Source of the DNA: Rhabdophis nuchalis
Lineage: Eukaryota > Chordata > Lepidosauria > Squamata > Natricidae
Assembly (NCBI GenBank): GCA_039707465.1
Contig: CM077647.1
Location: 49,307,110 to 49,371,109 of the forward strand
DNA: 64,000 nt
Direction: 5' to 3'
The notes below the pieces were generated by a model. That model had not been told where the DNA came from and made no database searches. It saw nothing but the letters and a program-made list of their open reading frames with translations. The position numbers and the translations under genes are program-made. Positions 32,920 to 45,092 of this stretch are shown here, piece after piece. Each line of letters starts with the position of its first letter. The first letter of the stretch is position 1.

Positions 32920-34370
32920 AGGCAAACAATAAAAAAACATTGATTTTGAACAGACAATATGCAACTGAACAAGACCTGATTTTACTATGTTTATTTCATA
33001 TATGGCAATAACAATTTGTCTATAAACCATCATCTCATTTACTGAATCCAAAATTATGGTGCAAAGAAAAACAGTTGAGAGCCTGTTTGTGCTCTGTTAA
33101 TACACTGAATGCCCTTGAATTACAAGATTTATATAATGTTTTATAGAATGCTATTAAACCAGCTTGTTATTCTTGATGATAACTATGCTGTAACATTTAC
33201 AATGTTCTATAGCAATAGTGAAATCATTATTCTTGCTTATGTTTTTCAAATGCTGTATATTGGAATTGCAATAGCAATATTAAAAAGAGTTTATTTTTTT
33301 CCCAGTGAAATGGCTTAGCAAGAATAATTTAACTTTATATAAAAACTGATAAATATAAAGAAAAATGCTCGGCATGTGTTAGTATATTGCCACCTGTAAC
33401 CCAAGTTTCTGCATGCTTAAACTAAGTCCTATTCTAGAATTCTCAATAGAATTCTGAATTCCATTGAGAATGTGGAGAATAGGAAGAATTCCTCCAAATG
33501 AATAAACCAGTTTTCGATAGAGATACTCTTTCATTTCTCAAATTAAAGCTCACTAAAAACCAAAAGCCATTTTCTTGAATACACCTGGAGCTTCCTTTCC
33601 AAGCTGACACAAGTTTTCATCTAGACAAGAAAGATGATCTTAGAATTTGGAACAAAGTCTATTTTGCAGTTAATTGGTGTTAGTGAGGTAGATCTGACAG
33701 ACTGACACAAGCTTTGAAATGTCCAATTCTATTAAGACTTGTCACTTCTGAACTAGTAGATATAAACACATCAGCATTTGCTGTTTTGACTTTTCCTTTG
33801 GGAAGAAAAACTGTAAGAGCTTATGCCAAATACATACTAAATATCTGGCTGTGTGACCAGTAACAACACCAAAAAGTAATACTTGGAACTTCTTACAATC
33901 AAACAAAATTTTTTATCTATCCCAGGTCATCCTTGGGAAGGACAAAAATACTAAATTGACTCTAAACTTCTGGGTGACTGTGTAATCAACTCATAACAAT
34001 ACTAATATTCCCAAAGCATCTGAAGCACCACTTGAACACCATCAGCATTGACAAAATCACCAACCTTGTTGCAAAAGGTAACTTTACTTGGGACAGCTGA
34101 CATTCTGTAATGATACCCTTACTACTATCAAACAATAACACCTGCTCATTACAGGTCTTTGGAAAGGTTGATTGGTGGATAAATATGCCAAATCCAGTCT
34201 AAATATCTTGTGGGCTATGTGACCAACCATAGTAATAAAATAAAACAACAACAGCATTGACAAATTCACTATCAATCAATTCCAAAAGGTAAAACCTGAC
34301 TGTATGATGACCTGTATTACTAATGTCCTATACATTACATTCTAGTAGTGATAATGCTAGATTGTTTACT
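32920..34370. other. Anonymous DNA with an imperfect internal repeat
   Basis: Related motifs recur three times: CTGGCTGTGTGACCAGTAAC (33847), CTGGGTGACTGTGTAATCAA (33970) and GGGCTATGTGACCAACCATA (34211). CAGCATTGACAAA recurs at 34044 and 34253. Unit length is unclear, and I cannot assign a family. Confidence 0.35.
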
Positions 34371-34374
34371 TATT

Positions 34375-34440
34375 TATTAAACTTATATGCTGCCCATTTC
34401 ACTGTCTGAAGTAACTGAGAAGATTATACCTGTCCCACGG
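34375..34440 (-). repeat. L2-type 3' tip, diverged
   Basis: TTTATTAAACTTATATGCTG followed by CCCATTTCACTGTCTGAAGT, a worn antisense LINE 3' UTR. Confidence 0.35.
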
Positions 34441-34689
34441 AAATGGAGGCAAATGTTTAGTTTAACTGTTGAAGAAAAAAATATGCATTGAAAAGATAGC
34501 TAAGAATAAGCAGTGATGCAAATTAAAGATTTGAAGACTAAAATGTGCAGGAAACAAAGCATGAATATTGAAACAATGTAATAAAAGCAAGGACAGAATG
34601 CTGGCAACGAAAAGCATTAGATGGTCAATTTCTACAAAGGATTGAGGGAAAAGTAGGTAAAGAGAAAACCAAGTAACACTTTACAGTTT

Positions 34690-35235
34690 ACAATTGGAAC
34701 ATTAAAAAAGGAAACCGAAGGCTTGATTTTGGCTGTTCAAGAGCAACTATTCGTACTAATACAATCAAGTTCAGGATTGAAAATGATTCAAATGATTCAA
34801 AGTGCAGATTGCGCAAAGAAGTAGAAGAAATGTAAATCATACGCTTTGCTTGTGCCAGAATATCATGCAAACTGATTATAAACAATGACATAACACAGTC
34901 ATCGAAATGATTCAATGGAATATCTGGAAAAATGATCCTGTTCCAGTACTGAAAAATTGGGAGGAACATGGAGTTGAAAAAGTAATTGAAAATGAGCAGA
35001 TTAAAATATTGTGGGGTTTCCAAATACAAACTGATAAAATCTTCACTCACAACATACAACATTTAACTCTGGTTGAAAAGGAGGGAATATGTATAATTGG
35101 CTCAATATCAGGAGACAGTAGAATAGAAAACAAAAAATGGAAGATCGCAAAGTATCAAAATATGAAAATCGAAACTGAAAAATTATGGCATAATGTGGCT
35201 GTGATACCCACATTTTATAACTTTGAATTATGAAA
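34690..35235 (+). pseudogene. R4/Dong-like LINE C-terminal remnant (zinc knuckle plus restriction-like endonuclease)
   Basis: The first part reads EGLILAVQEQLFVLIQSSS, then a decayed Cys/His knuckle. The open frame 34907-35233 begins with WNIWKNDPVPVLKNWEEHG and VIENEQIKILWGFQIQTDK, then IENKKWKIAKYQNMKIETEKLW. In R4-type elements this corresponds to the region before and including the C-terminal nuclease. The RPD..D motif is weak (HNIQHLTLVEKEGICIIGSI). Seen: motif order. Inferred: clade. Confidence 0.5.
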
Positions 35236-35239
35236 TTAC

Positions 35240-37960
35240 ACTGAGCACATCTATTTATGCAATGTCAGAGAGAGAGAAATCAAAGTGGCATTTTTTTTTT
35301 GGGGAAAATCAACAAGAAAAACAGGGCGCTACATAACCATAAAGAAGTTTTCTCAAATAATGCAATTTGTGGAGTAAATATAAAAGTTGATCACAAACAA
35401 TCCACATTTCATTTATTTTCTGCATGGCATGCAAATACATATCTGAATTCAACAACTTGAATTTTGCTTTAAGAAATACTTTGCATTTATTGTTTACCTG
35501 ATGGGTAACATGAAATTATAAAGAGATTTATTTATAGTTCTTTGTGGTAAAGAAGTCTATCAGAATTGGGAAGAAGCAAAAAGTTTTAAAACTAAGTAAG
35601 CTGCTCGGGTTGGGGTATCTTTGGATGTAACAGCCAGAAGTTCTAATCCCATAATTATAATTACCAAGCATCCCAATACTATAAAAAGAAAATCCTCTTT
35701 ATTTCTAGAATTTATTATTTCTGTTTTATAGGTAGTAGATGAGCATGTTTTGGTGACCAAGACATTCCAAGACATTCTGTTTATATCTACAACTTATGTT
35801 GTTTTTCCTCAATCTTAGAGATGGAAGAATTGAACATTGAACTTCTTGTCATGTCCACAAGTGCTTTGGGAAATAGTTCACCCCTTATTCTTTGTGACAG
35901 CCCCTTAAATATTGGAAGTCTGCATTAAAATGGGAGGTGTAGAGATTTGTGGATTTATATCATGTTCTCCCTCGGGCACAGACTTTTGTAACACACCTTT
36001 TCATCTATGAAGCTCAGTGCATGGGTCAATGGATGGGTCAATGGATGGAGAGATGAAACCAAAATGGCCATCACTGCATAATAACTAGAGAATGTATTTC
36101 TATCAGGTTTACATACTTAGGAGATGTTTTTCCTGTTTTTCCTAAATGGGGAAATATTCCACAGTGTAATCATTTGAGAAACTGTTTTCTATCATCTACT
36201 TGAGACCTTTCCATTGTGCGGAATGTTTCTTATAACTGCAGTGTTATTCTTTCTCACTTTCCATTAAGTTTCAGCAAAGTTTCTTTTGAAATATAAGTGA
36301 CAAATATATTTAACATTGTGGAAAACAGCAAAGCACAATGCCAAGCTGCTTTTCTCATTCCAAAAAGCAGCAATGAATGAGCTGGTTGCCAGATTTCATG
36401 CATAAACTCCAGCTTTCTCCATTGCAGCAGTTTTTTAAGAGACCCCAGCTCTGGGAGTTGATTCAAAGAGACTTCTGACAGAACAACCAGACGTTATGCA
36501 TTAAACTTGAATGGCATTTGAATATATTTCAGTATAACATTTTAGCTTTGGCATAACCAAGATTTACTTCTAAGTCTCTTTCAAGAAAATTGAAGCTGTT
36601 GCACATGATTTTTCACATTATTTCCTGAGAAACGCAACTGGAAAAATTGGAGATTTGGGCATTCAATCTTAATGACTTTATTGATTATTCAGAATTTAAG
36701 TTATATTCTGAAGCTAGCTTTTTATTTCAAATCTACAATATTCTATGATTAAAAAAACCAAAATAATACAAAATGAAACACTACATTTATCAATAACATA
36801 GATATAATACTTCTACACACTGTGCCTTATTGATATATCAAAATTTATAGGAAAACTTGAATTTGACTTCTCCATTGTACTTCAATATATGCAACAGTAT
36901 ATCTGCAAAAGTATCTTGTTTTGACTTGCATAGCATAAAAATACATATACTGTATGAATCAGAACTGGTCATATTTCCGATTAATGGGAGTGATCAGTGA
37001 GATAACTGGAGATAAAATATAGACTTGCCATCTGTTCCATATTCCAAAGTAGAAATCTTTATCTATGGTGAAAATGAAGTTTTATATTAAGAGGGAACAG
37101 AATTTATTGGATGTCATAATAATGTGATGTTTCTCATCATGGCTTGTCCTGGACCCCTAATTTAGAGAATAAATTATTCTCTAAATTCACAAATAACATT
37201 CACAAATAACATTTCAGTATTTAAATAAATTGATTTTATCAACTCTTTCTTTCCCTTCATTTTTCTTCTTCAGCCAAATAAGATTTGGACTTACTGGCTT
37301 CTCTGAATCGTTTGTTACCCTGACTACTCTTCACAATTGATTCCTCAATATAATCTCTCTGGAACCCTTGATATATTTGAGTTGGTTCTTTCCCAAACTA
37401 CAGAAGGATCCACAGGTAACAGTAAGTTTCCTGGAACTTGTGAATGTAGGCTCAGCATCAAGTCAGCCTTTCAGTTTTTCTTCAGCATAAGGGTTCTTGA
37501 TAGCCGCAGTCTTGCTCTCAAGGAGGAATTACATTATGTTTAAGGACGATGCTGCAGCAGTTATGCTTAGGTAGAGACAGCTTAGCCTACAGAAGCAAAA
37601 GTGCATGGCAAACCCTCCCTAGTTTCTTTATCATAGAGGCAAGAGTGAGGGGAGAGATATATTTTCAGATTTGCAATATCCTGGTAATATAACATTACAA
37701 TAAAGTTAGAGCTGGTACTTATGGGTGTTTTCCTTGCAAGGCTGACAGATTAACTCCTAATTGCTATTTATATAATTGTAAGTATGTTGAGAATTTTGTT
37801 GTGCAAAATTCTTTTCTCTTTTGGCGTGACAGAAGGAAGCATTTCAAAATATTCTCTTGAGTTCTTGATTATCCAGTTTATTATAATATACAAAAAATAG
37901 GGAAAGAAAGATCAGTGACCTGATCAGAACTGCTGCCACAATATTATACATACAATATTA
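35240..37960. other. Anonymous AT-rich non-coding DNA
   Basis: No gene, exon pair or repeat family recognised over 2.7 kb. The short open frames lack motifs. Confidence 0.4.
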
Positions 37961-38760
37961 TATTATGGTTGCAGTAAGAACAGACATAAATTTCATTCTC
38001 ACTCTCTCCCCATTCCCTCTGCCTCTCCCATTTCCCCTCTCACTATTTCTCTCTCTGTCTCATTTATCTCTGGTTCCAGATACATATCTATATCCATCTA
38101 CAGATATACATTGTTTATCAATATATGTCTATATTTTCCATCTATATATATCATCTATATCTATATTTGGAATCATATTAGCTTGCTATTATTTACTGAA
38201 CCATGTTAAAATTTATGAATATTTTCTGAGCCTGCATAATTGTTAAATAATTTTCAGCAAATCCTTCAATATTTTGTTTGTGGCTATTCTGATTTTAGTT
38301 GTACATTCTTGATGCACTTGTTTATTTGTCCTCAACTTACATAACTCGATTAACTTTTAAGCCTTATTGCTGAGCAAACATCTTTTTTATTTTTAAATTC
38401 CTGGCAAAAAAGGTTTTTACCTGAGCAGATTTATATAGTTGCCTAACTATTGAGGATGACCTCTTTTCCAAAAATGAAGAGCATCAAATTAGACCTTACA
38501 AACTGATAAAGCCCTTACCTAGGTCAACAAGGGCAGACAAGTAGGCAAGAGTTATGGATCTCAGGACTCTGAGTCAGAATTCTTAGAATGGTGTCCAGGC
38601 CTACAGAAGGGCCAGCTTTATGAGGTAGAGAATTGAAAGGCAGAGATGTGTAGAACTATGAAGTTCCAAGAAAGCCTTCCTAAGAATCCACTCAAGGAAG
38701 ACATACCTGTATGATATATGGAGGGCATAAATCCAGATGATGATCAGGAGGAAGTTGCAT
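37961..38760. other. Non-coding DNA with CT-rich and TATC-like runs
   Basis: CTCTCCC/CTCTCTG tract at 37999-38065 and a TATCTATA-rich tract at 38085-38170. Otherwise nothing recognised. Confidence 0.4.
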
Positions 38761-38763
38761 ATA

Positions 38764-39001
38764 GCAATAGCACTTAGATTTATATACCACTTTACAATGC
38801 TTTATAGCCCTCTCTAAGCTTTTTACAGAGTCAGCATTCTGCCCCCAACAATTTGGGTCCTCATTTTACCAACTTTGGAAGAATGGAAGGATGAGTCAAC
38901 CTTGAGCCTGCTGGGATTTGAACCGCGAAATTGCAGTCAGCTGGCAGTCAGCAGAAGTAGCCTGTAGTACTGCACTCTAACCACCATGTCACCAAGGCTC
39001 C
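38764..39001 (-). mobile_element. Squamate tRNA-derived SINE
   Basis: On the minus strand a tRNA-like head (GGTGACATGGTTAGAGTGCA, then a box-B-like GGTTCAAATCCC) is followed by CTCAAGGTTGACTCATCC and the body CCCAAATTGTTGGGGGCAGA. The 3' end is AGTGGTATATAAATCTAAG plus a short GCTATTGC tail. Sister copies are at 61827-62064 and 63693-63834. Confidence 0.75.
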
Positions 39002-39158
39002 TCACACCACCGTTTGCTGCTTTGACTTATTTGTAAATGAAGCGGGACACAAATAAATAAAATAAATAAATATTAGGGTCTTAGATATATGTAAAAATTA
39101 GTTAGGATCCTCTATATTTGTAAATATAAGAAACGTGATGCATTAGACTACCATATAT

Positions 39159-39372
39159 ATCAGGGGTAGTAAACCTTTTTATACGTACCACCCACTTTTG
39201 TATGTCTGTTAGTAGTAAAATTTTCTACTGGTTCCACAGTAATGGTGATTTATAAAGTAGGGAATTCAATTAAATTAAAAAAGAAAAATGCTTCAGTATT
39301 GGACAAAACCCCTACCACCCACCATGAAAACTGGAACACCCACTAGTCAGCACTCCACCCCCCCCACCAAGA
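39159..39372 (+). mobile_element. hAT MITE, 3'-truncated copy of the 43155 family
   Basis: Begins CAGGGGTAGTAAACCTTTTT and shares the body TGGTGATTTATAAAGTAGGG and the CCACCATGAAAACTGGAACA block with 43155-43380. The right terminus is missing. Confidence 0.7.
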
Positions 39373-39505
39373 TTTTAAAAAGGGCCATGCGTTCTCAGTC
39401 ACAGTCACAGACCAAAGCCTGACGATGACAAGTGAGATCTTGTCGAAACGTTGCAATAACATTTCCATGCCTTATACACGGGAAAATACCCGAAGCAAGC
39501 AATGC
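39373..39505 (+). repeat. Interspersed repeat fragment with GTCGAAACGTTGCAA core
   Basis: GCCTGACGATGACAAGTGAGA and CTTGTCGAAACGTTGCAATA resemble the non-coding termini that flank Penelope-like elements. Weak call. Confidence 0.3.
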
Positions 39506-39507
39506 CA

Positions 39508-39509
39508 GC

Positions 39510-39590
<81 letters not shown>

Positions 39591-39592
39591 AA
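39508..39592 (+). repeat. (GATA)n(GA)n compound microsatellite
   Basis: Five GATA units then about 30 GA units. Confidence 0.9.
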
Positions 39593-39805
39593 TATGCTTG
39601 TGTCACAACCCCCTGGTAAGCCCCAATTAAGGGAGAAAGCATACTGCTTTCCTTTTCTGTCTTTCGGCTCACCACCAGAGACCATTGAAACATTGTGTCT
39701 TTTTTTTTTACACAGTAAGGGTATGGCTAGCTGGTGAGAGCTAAATAGCTCGAAATAGATCTATCCTAGTCTTCCTTGTTTATTTAATTATCAGCTCAAA
39801 ACCTA

Positions 39806-39832
39806 ACACACACACACACACACACACACACA
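39806..39832 (+). repeat. (CA)n microsatellite
   Basis: About 14 CA units. Confidence 0.85.
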
Positions 39833-39834
39833 CC

Positions 39835-41270
39835 AACAAAATATGATAACTCTTAACTATGTTTCTTTGAAAAAAGCTGACTTTAAATCCTTGCTAATTG
39901 AACTGTTTTGTTTTTATAAATTAACATTAAGATTTACTAACATATCAGATTTAGATGCTGCATTAAACTGTGTAATTTAAAATACATCCAGATACTTTTA
40001 GTTACCCCTGTCTTGCTGCATATACAGACATGGAATTAAGTACATGCCACTCATGATAAAACAATTATAAGTATCCCTTGAGCTGGACAATCCCATGGAA
40101 GAATTTGTAAGTAATCAAAATGACCCAGTCTGGTCTAAAAAAAATAGAGCCATCTGTGGGATGGACCCATTAATAATACATCTCTCCCAGGATGTAGCAA
40201 CCTGAATATTAAAAATCCAAGCAGGTGGCACATTGTTCAATCAAATGAGAGTGAGCACATAGCATTGACTTGAATCAAAATGAAAAATGTAAAAATCTGG
40301 AGTGTATGGCTGCATAATGGCATCTGAACTACTAACGTGCCTGCATACATGAAAAGAATCAACCAGAACAGGAGGAATTTGTCTGCAGAAAGTCAGACAT
40401 TCAATTCTTTATTTGAGATTTTCATGGATTCATCACTGCATTAGCTATGGCTACATTTAGCTGTGCATTCCTATTGGATTAGCAAAATGATGGCCCAAAA
40501 GAAAACTGTCACTTTCAAACACTCCAGCTGTGCTTTGCCACATCAGATTCTTTGGTTTGCAAATTCCATAATTTATTATTTCTCTCCTTTCCCCCTCCCC
40601 CATGAAAACACTGCTAATTTGTTTATGGGGAGTAGTGCAATGAGAAAAGAATTCAACATACATTGGATCTGCTAGAAGTTAAGAATTGTTGATGGTCCAC
40701 TATAAATAGTGAAGTGTTCTCTCTGCCTCTAGGTATTATAAGCTGCATTAGCAACAAATGACTCTTTCTATGGGGAAAAACTGCATGGCCAAGTAAGTAT
40801 ACAGAATGTGATAGAGAATACAGTATAAAAATAATAAATAACCCAGCATTAAATCTTATGATTTATTTAGGTTCAGAGAAAAGGCTCTAGAGGACCAATT
40901 GTGGTATTTGTATAAGGAAGTGGAAGCAGCTTGGTGCTGTTTTTTTTTGTTAAGACAGGTCTATGTTTATGTCTGTATCAACACGGCACAATGCAGGGCA
41001 TAGATCTTTTTCTTGCAGTCAGACACGGCCCTGTAACCTCTTTGCTGTCAAAAAGAAACATGTTTTCATTAAAAGAACACTGCCTTTCGGTCTGGTCCCT
41101 GCATCGTACATGCAGAGGAACCAAAAGAAGTATGTGTTGGGGTTTTCCTTTGTTTCTTTCTAAAAACATATCCTGGTGCCACATTTGTTTGACTGGGGTG
41201 TGTGTGAAACCACAATGGCAAAAAGTGGTTGACAGTTGAAGAATGGTCTGATTGATAAGGCTGGAAAGAA
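39835..41270. other. Anonymous non-coding DNA
   Basis: No gene or repeat family recognised. Overlapping open frames at 40931-41347 on both strands have no domain signature. Confidence 0.4.
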
Positions 41271-41282
41271 GACTCTCCCCAC

Positions 41283-41542
41283 CAGGGGTGGGTTGCTACC
41301 GGCATTACTGCTGGTTCAGCAGGCAAAATTTTTGTGAGCATGCACATTTACACCTAAAAAGGCCTGTGCATGCGCAGAACATAAGGGGGAAAATTACATT
41401 TCTGCAATAGAGATTGTTCTGCGCATGCGCAGAAGCAAAAATAAAGATGGCACCACCAACAATAAACTGGTTCGGGTGCATGGGCAGCCAATTTACTACC
41501 TACTCGTCCGAAGGCATCCAAAGTGGTAGGAACCCACCTCTG
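41283..41542 (+). mobile_element. hAT MITE with exact target duplication
   Basis: Termini CAGGGGTGGGTTGCTACC and GGTAGGAACCCACCTCTG are inverted. The 8 bp duplication CTCCCCAC lies at 41275-41282 and 41543-41550. The interior carries the palindrome TGCGCATGCGCA at 41420-41431. Confidence 0.85.
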
Positions 41543-41570
41543 CTCCCCACACCAAAATGGTTCTGCTAAG

Positions 41571-41770
41571 CTGAGGTGGGTGACACATAATGTAACAACC
41601 GGTTTGCCTAGAACTGAAAATGTGAGCACTCAGCAACAAAAACGCAGCGATTATATAGGGTGGGATAGTGCTGGGACGGGATAGTGCTGGGGTAGGTGGG
41701 TAGACCCAGGCTGCTGCTCTGAACTACTGTTTTGCCCAAACCAGTTAGAACCGGCAGCAGCCCACCTCTG
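41571..41770 (+). mobile_element. Second hAT MITE of the same group, 28 bp downstream
   Basis: Starts CTGAGGTGGGTGAC and ends GCAGCAGCCCACCTCTG. The exact 8 bp duplication CTGCTAAG lies at 41563-41570 and 41771-41778. It has lost most of the interior seen in the neighbour. Confidence 0.75.
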
Positions 41771-41779
41771 CTGCTAAGC

Positions 41780-42735
41780 CTCATTTCCTTTCATAGCACC
41801 ACTCAATTTAATGATCCAAAAATCACCACCTAAAGTGATAGAAGGAATCCTAGTGGGAGCCAATCCTTTTAACCTCAGCAATATTTTGTACGAAAGAAAA
41901 ATGAAAGTTGCATTTTAATCACTGGAACTGGGTCTGAATTTTCACATGGTGGTGTTCAAACAGAAGGTTTTTCTCCCACTCAGACTGGAGGCTGAAGAAG
42001 GAAAAGGAATGTTTTGTCATTTCAAAACGTTTAGGCTGGTCATGCATCTTACTGAATCTTGAAATACATTTTGGAGCATTGGGAAGGTTCATCATGCTCT
42101 CCCCATTCACATTTTTTAAATCTCAGATTCCTTCCATTCTCTCTTGTGTAAATTCCCATAGAAAAAGAACTAATGAAGATGCTCTCCCATCTGCACCAGC
42201 CAGATTCAAGCAGCATGGCCTTCCCCAATGGAATTAAGAACCCTCAGAAATTTCTAGCCCGGTTTTTGCCTGAAAAGGCCCATAGGAAATGTCACAGTAC
42301 TGGAATATTGGAGGGGTATATGTGCCAGAACTCCAAAGCACGGAAATTTGTGGGAAATTGGTAAACAGATATTTGTTAAATCCCTCATTCCATTGAAATC
42401 CAGGCAAAACCCCATAAATGTGTCATAATGAGGTCTGCATGTCATGCTGGAAATTAAGAAGGATGAAGAGATTATGGTAAATCATTTCTGTTTTTCCTTT
42501 TAGGGATGGCTTTTAATCTGGCCAGGTTCTGGTATGTTTTTTCCTTAAAAGCCTGCCTGGAAATTCTGTGGATTAGACCCAAGGATAGGAAAATAGGTTG
42601 TTGTTTTTTTACATGAGAACTTCTACAAATAATCAATAAGCTCTTTCTTTTCTTCCTTTCAACTCTGAAAAATAAAATAAAAACCCTCTAAAAATGCACA
42701 AAACCTAAGAGGAGGCTTACAAAACCTAAGAGGAG
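41780..42735. other. Anonymous non-coding DNA
   Basis: Contains a 22 bp tandem duplication (ACAAAACCTAAGAGGAGGC-type) at 42699-42740. Otherwise nothing recognised. Confidence 0.4.
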
Positions 42736-42738
42736 GCG

Positions 42739-43084
42739 TACAGGTAGTTCTTGATTTACAACAGTTCACTTATTGACCATTCGGAGTTACTGAAAAAACT
42801 TATGACCATTGCAGCATCCCGATGTTTATGTAAATTTACACATGGATGTTTAATAGCTGACCCATGTTTATGACTGTTGCAGTGTCCCAGGGTATGTGAC
42901 TCCCTTTTGCAAACTTGTGACAAACAAAATCAATGGGGAAACCAGATTCACTTAACAACTGCAGTGATTCACTTAACAAACATGGCAAGAAAAGTCATAA
43001 AATAGAGCAAAACTCATTTAACAAATTTCTTACTTAGCAACATAAATTTTGGGCTCAATTGTGGTGTCAGGTTGAGGACTACCT
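42739..43084 (-). mobile_element. TA-flanked MITE, nearly full length
   Basis: Ends CAGGTAGTTCTTGATTTA and TGAGGACTACCTT form terminal inverted repeats with TA on each side. Body blocks TTCACTTAACAACTGCAGTG and TTTATGACTGTTGCAGTGTC define the family. About 345 bp, no coding capacity. TA flanks suggest a Tc1/mariner-type target, but the superfamily is an inference. Confidence 0.65.
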
Positions 43085-43154
43085 TTACTCATTTTGCTTA
43101 GTATAATATGTGGGAATAAACTTGGGAAATAGGAGGAAGAGCCACAACCTAGAC

Positions 43155-43380
43155 CAGGGGTAGTCAACCTTTTTATACCTACCACCCACTTTTGCATCTC
43201 TGTTAGTAGTAAAATTTTTGAACCGCCCACCAGTTCCACAGTAATGGTGATTTATAAAGCAGGGAAGTCAATTAAATTAAAAAAAGGAAAGTGCTTCAGT
43301 ATCGGAGAACACCCCTACCGCCCACCATGAAAGCTGGAACGCCCACTAGTGGGCGGTAGGGACCAGGTTGACTACCATTG
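43155..43380 (+). mobile_element. hAT MITE with exact target duplication
   Basis: A 226 bp element. Ends CAGGGGTAGTCAACCTTTTT and CAGGTTGACTACCATTG are inverted. The 8 bp duplication ACCTAGAC is at 43147-43154 and 43381-43388. Relatives: 39159-39372 and a terminal scrap at 44107-44134. Confidence 0.9.
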
Positions 43381-43849
43381 ACCTAGACAATGGTTGAATA
43401 AACAAAATTTCAGTTTGGAAGAGGAAGGGTGTCAAAGTATCTTAGAAGGGATTCTTGCTAGTTTTTGGCAGAGTAAAAGTGAGGGAAAGGAGAAATACTT
43501 CTACATTTGCAAGATTGTGTTAATATAATCTTAAAATAAACATAGACTTAGTACTTCTGGCTATGCCGCTTATCAGAACTAACCTCACAAGACTGACATC
43601 AATCTTGCAAATGTGAAAGTAAGTTAGGCCAATGAGCTGGACAATCCCCATCTCCCTTATATCTTTTTCTATATTACACATCCAAAGTGAAATGCCATTC
43701 TCATGAGAAATTGGTTCACAAAATTCATAGAGATGGACAATGCAAAGAATATACAACCATGAAACCTCTTGAAAACAGTAATCCTCAATGGTTAATGTGC
43801 TTGGTGCTCTCTGACCTTTGTTATTTGCTTGTAGAGATTTCCTTACTCA

Positions 43850-44480
43850 ATTAGGTAACCTCATAAGTGTGAAGTTCCTTGTTCCCTATTTATATACAGA
43901 AACTTGCCCAGTCACTTTTGGTGAGGGTGTGGTCTTCTCATTGGTAGCTCCTTGATTATTGTTTTCTGCTTGATTGCTTTCCTAAGTGTTAATACCAGCT
44001 TGTCTGAATGTTTCTGGAGAGATGCGTACAGGTGTTATTGTTTCCTTCTTAATTTTTCATTGTCCCTTTTGAATGTATAAATATGTTGTTTTCCTGTATG
44101 TCCATTGATAGGGACCAGGTTGGCTACCACTGACCTAGTTTGTTTGCCAAATTTTTAGGAATGTTCTGGGATTTTTGGATTTAGCTTGGTCAAGGATGCT
44201 CACAATTTTCCAGCTGAAACTATGGTTGAGTCTGTTCATGTGTTGTGAGATTAAACAATTTTGTTGTGTCTTTTAAATGCTAGTTGATATCCATACTGCA
44301 AATGTGCTCTGCTAGTCTTCTGCCTGTCTCTCCTACATAGTGTTGCTACAGTTCTTCCTCTGTATGCTGTAGATGACTACAGTACTTTCTTTTTCTTCTT
44401 CTTCTTGGATTACTGGGTCTTTTGGTTTTGTTAAGATGCGTTGGAGGGCTTTAGTTGTTGTGTCTGCTATAATAATGCTA
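43850..44480 (-). pseudogene. Penelope-like GIY-YIG endonuclease remnant
   Basis: A broken minus-strand translation of 44281-44370 gives VVIYSIQRKNCSNT, then a stop-broken equivalent of YVGETGRRLAE, the GIY-YIG core (VIYxIxCxxC...YVGETGR). Downstream sequence keeps TKLNPKIPEHS-type residues. A MITE terminal scrap (44107-44134) is inserted. All frames are broken. Confidence 0.45.
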
Positions 44481-44486
44481 TATGAT

Positions 44487-44660
44487 ACCAGTGGTGGGAG
44501 TCAATTTTTTTTATTACCGGTTCTGTGGGCATGGCTTATTTTGTGGGCGTGGCTTGACAGTCCTGTGACTGGGTGGAGTGGCTTGGTGGTCATGTGACTG
44601 GATGGGCATGGCCAATTTAGCTGTTCTTTTGCCAATTTAGCAGTCCATTAAACAATACAC
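44487..44660 (+). repeat. MITE-like repeat, CAGTGGTGGGAGTCAAT type
   Basis: Starts CAGTGGTGGGAGTCAATTT and contains ACCGGTTCTGTGGGCATGGC and repeated GTGGGCGTGGC blocks, a composition shared by the 41283 group. The right end is not defined. Confidence 0.4.
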
Positions 44661-44789
44661 AGCAGCCCCCTTATCTATTCTTTTTAATAGTGCGTTAAGT
44701 TTTTGTTCTAGGTTTTTTTTTACTAGGGTTGGCAATGCTTGGGGATTTCTGGGAATTTGTTTTAGAGGCACTAAAATAACCAAGACAAT

Positions 44790-44865
44790 ATAAGGTCTCC
44801 TGCTGGAGCAAGGGGTTGGACTAAATGACCTCTGAGGTCCCTTCCAGCCATGGATTGCTGTGCTG
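44790..44865 (+). mobile_element. CR1/SINE 3' end
   Basis: AAGGGGTTGGACTAAATGAC and TGAGGTCCCTTCCAGCCATG match the CR1 3' consensus. Confidence 0.55.
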
Positions 44866-45092
44866 TTTCAAAGCATCCTCTGAAGCTGCATCTAGTGCCA
44901 CTTTTGTGTTCTTTCCTTCCTCTCCTTTATCCCTCCCTCCCCCCTCCTTCCCTCTTCCCTTTCTGTAATGAACCCCAGGTGGTCTTTGGTAGGAGGAAGA
45001 AAAGCCAGACATTTTCAAATGTCCCATTGATCATCTGGCGTTCATAGAGCTCCACTATTAATTAGCTTAGCCTGAGCCTAGCAGCTAGAAGA

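Noticed and set aside
38764..39001. tRNA-like head with A and B boxes
   Set aside because: Belongs to a SINE with body and tail; not a functional tRNA gene.
39395..39693. Leu/Ser-repeat open frames
   Set aside because: Produced by the (GA)n repeat.
40931..41347. Overlapping open frames on both strands of about 100 codons
   Set aside because: No motif, no splice context and no retroelement signature; likely chance.
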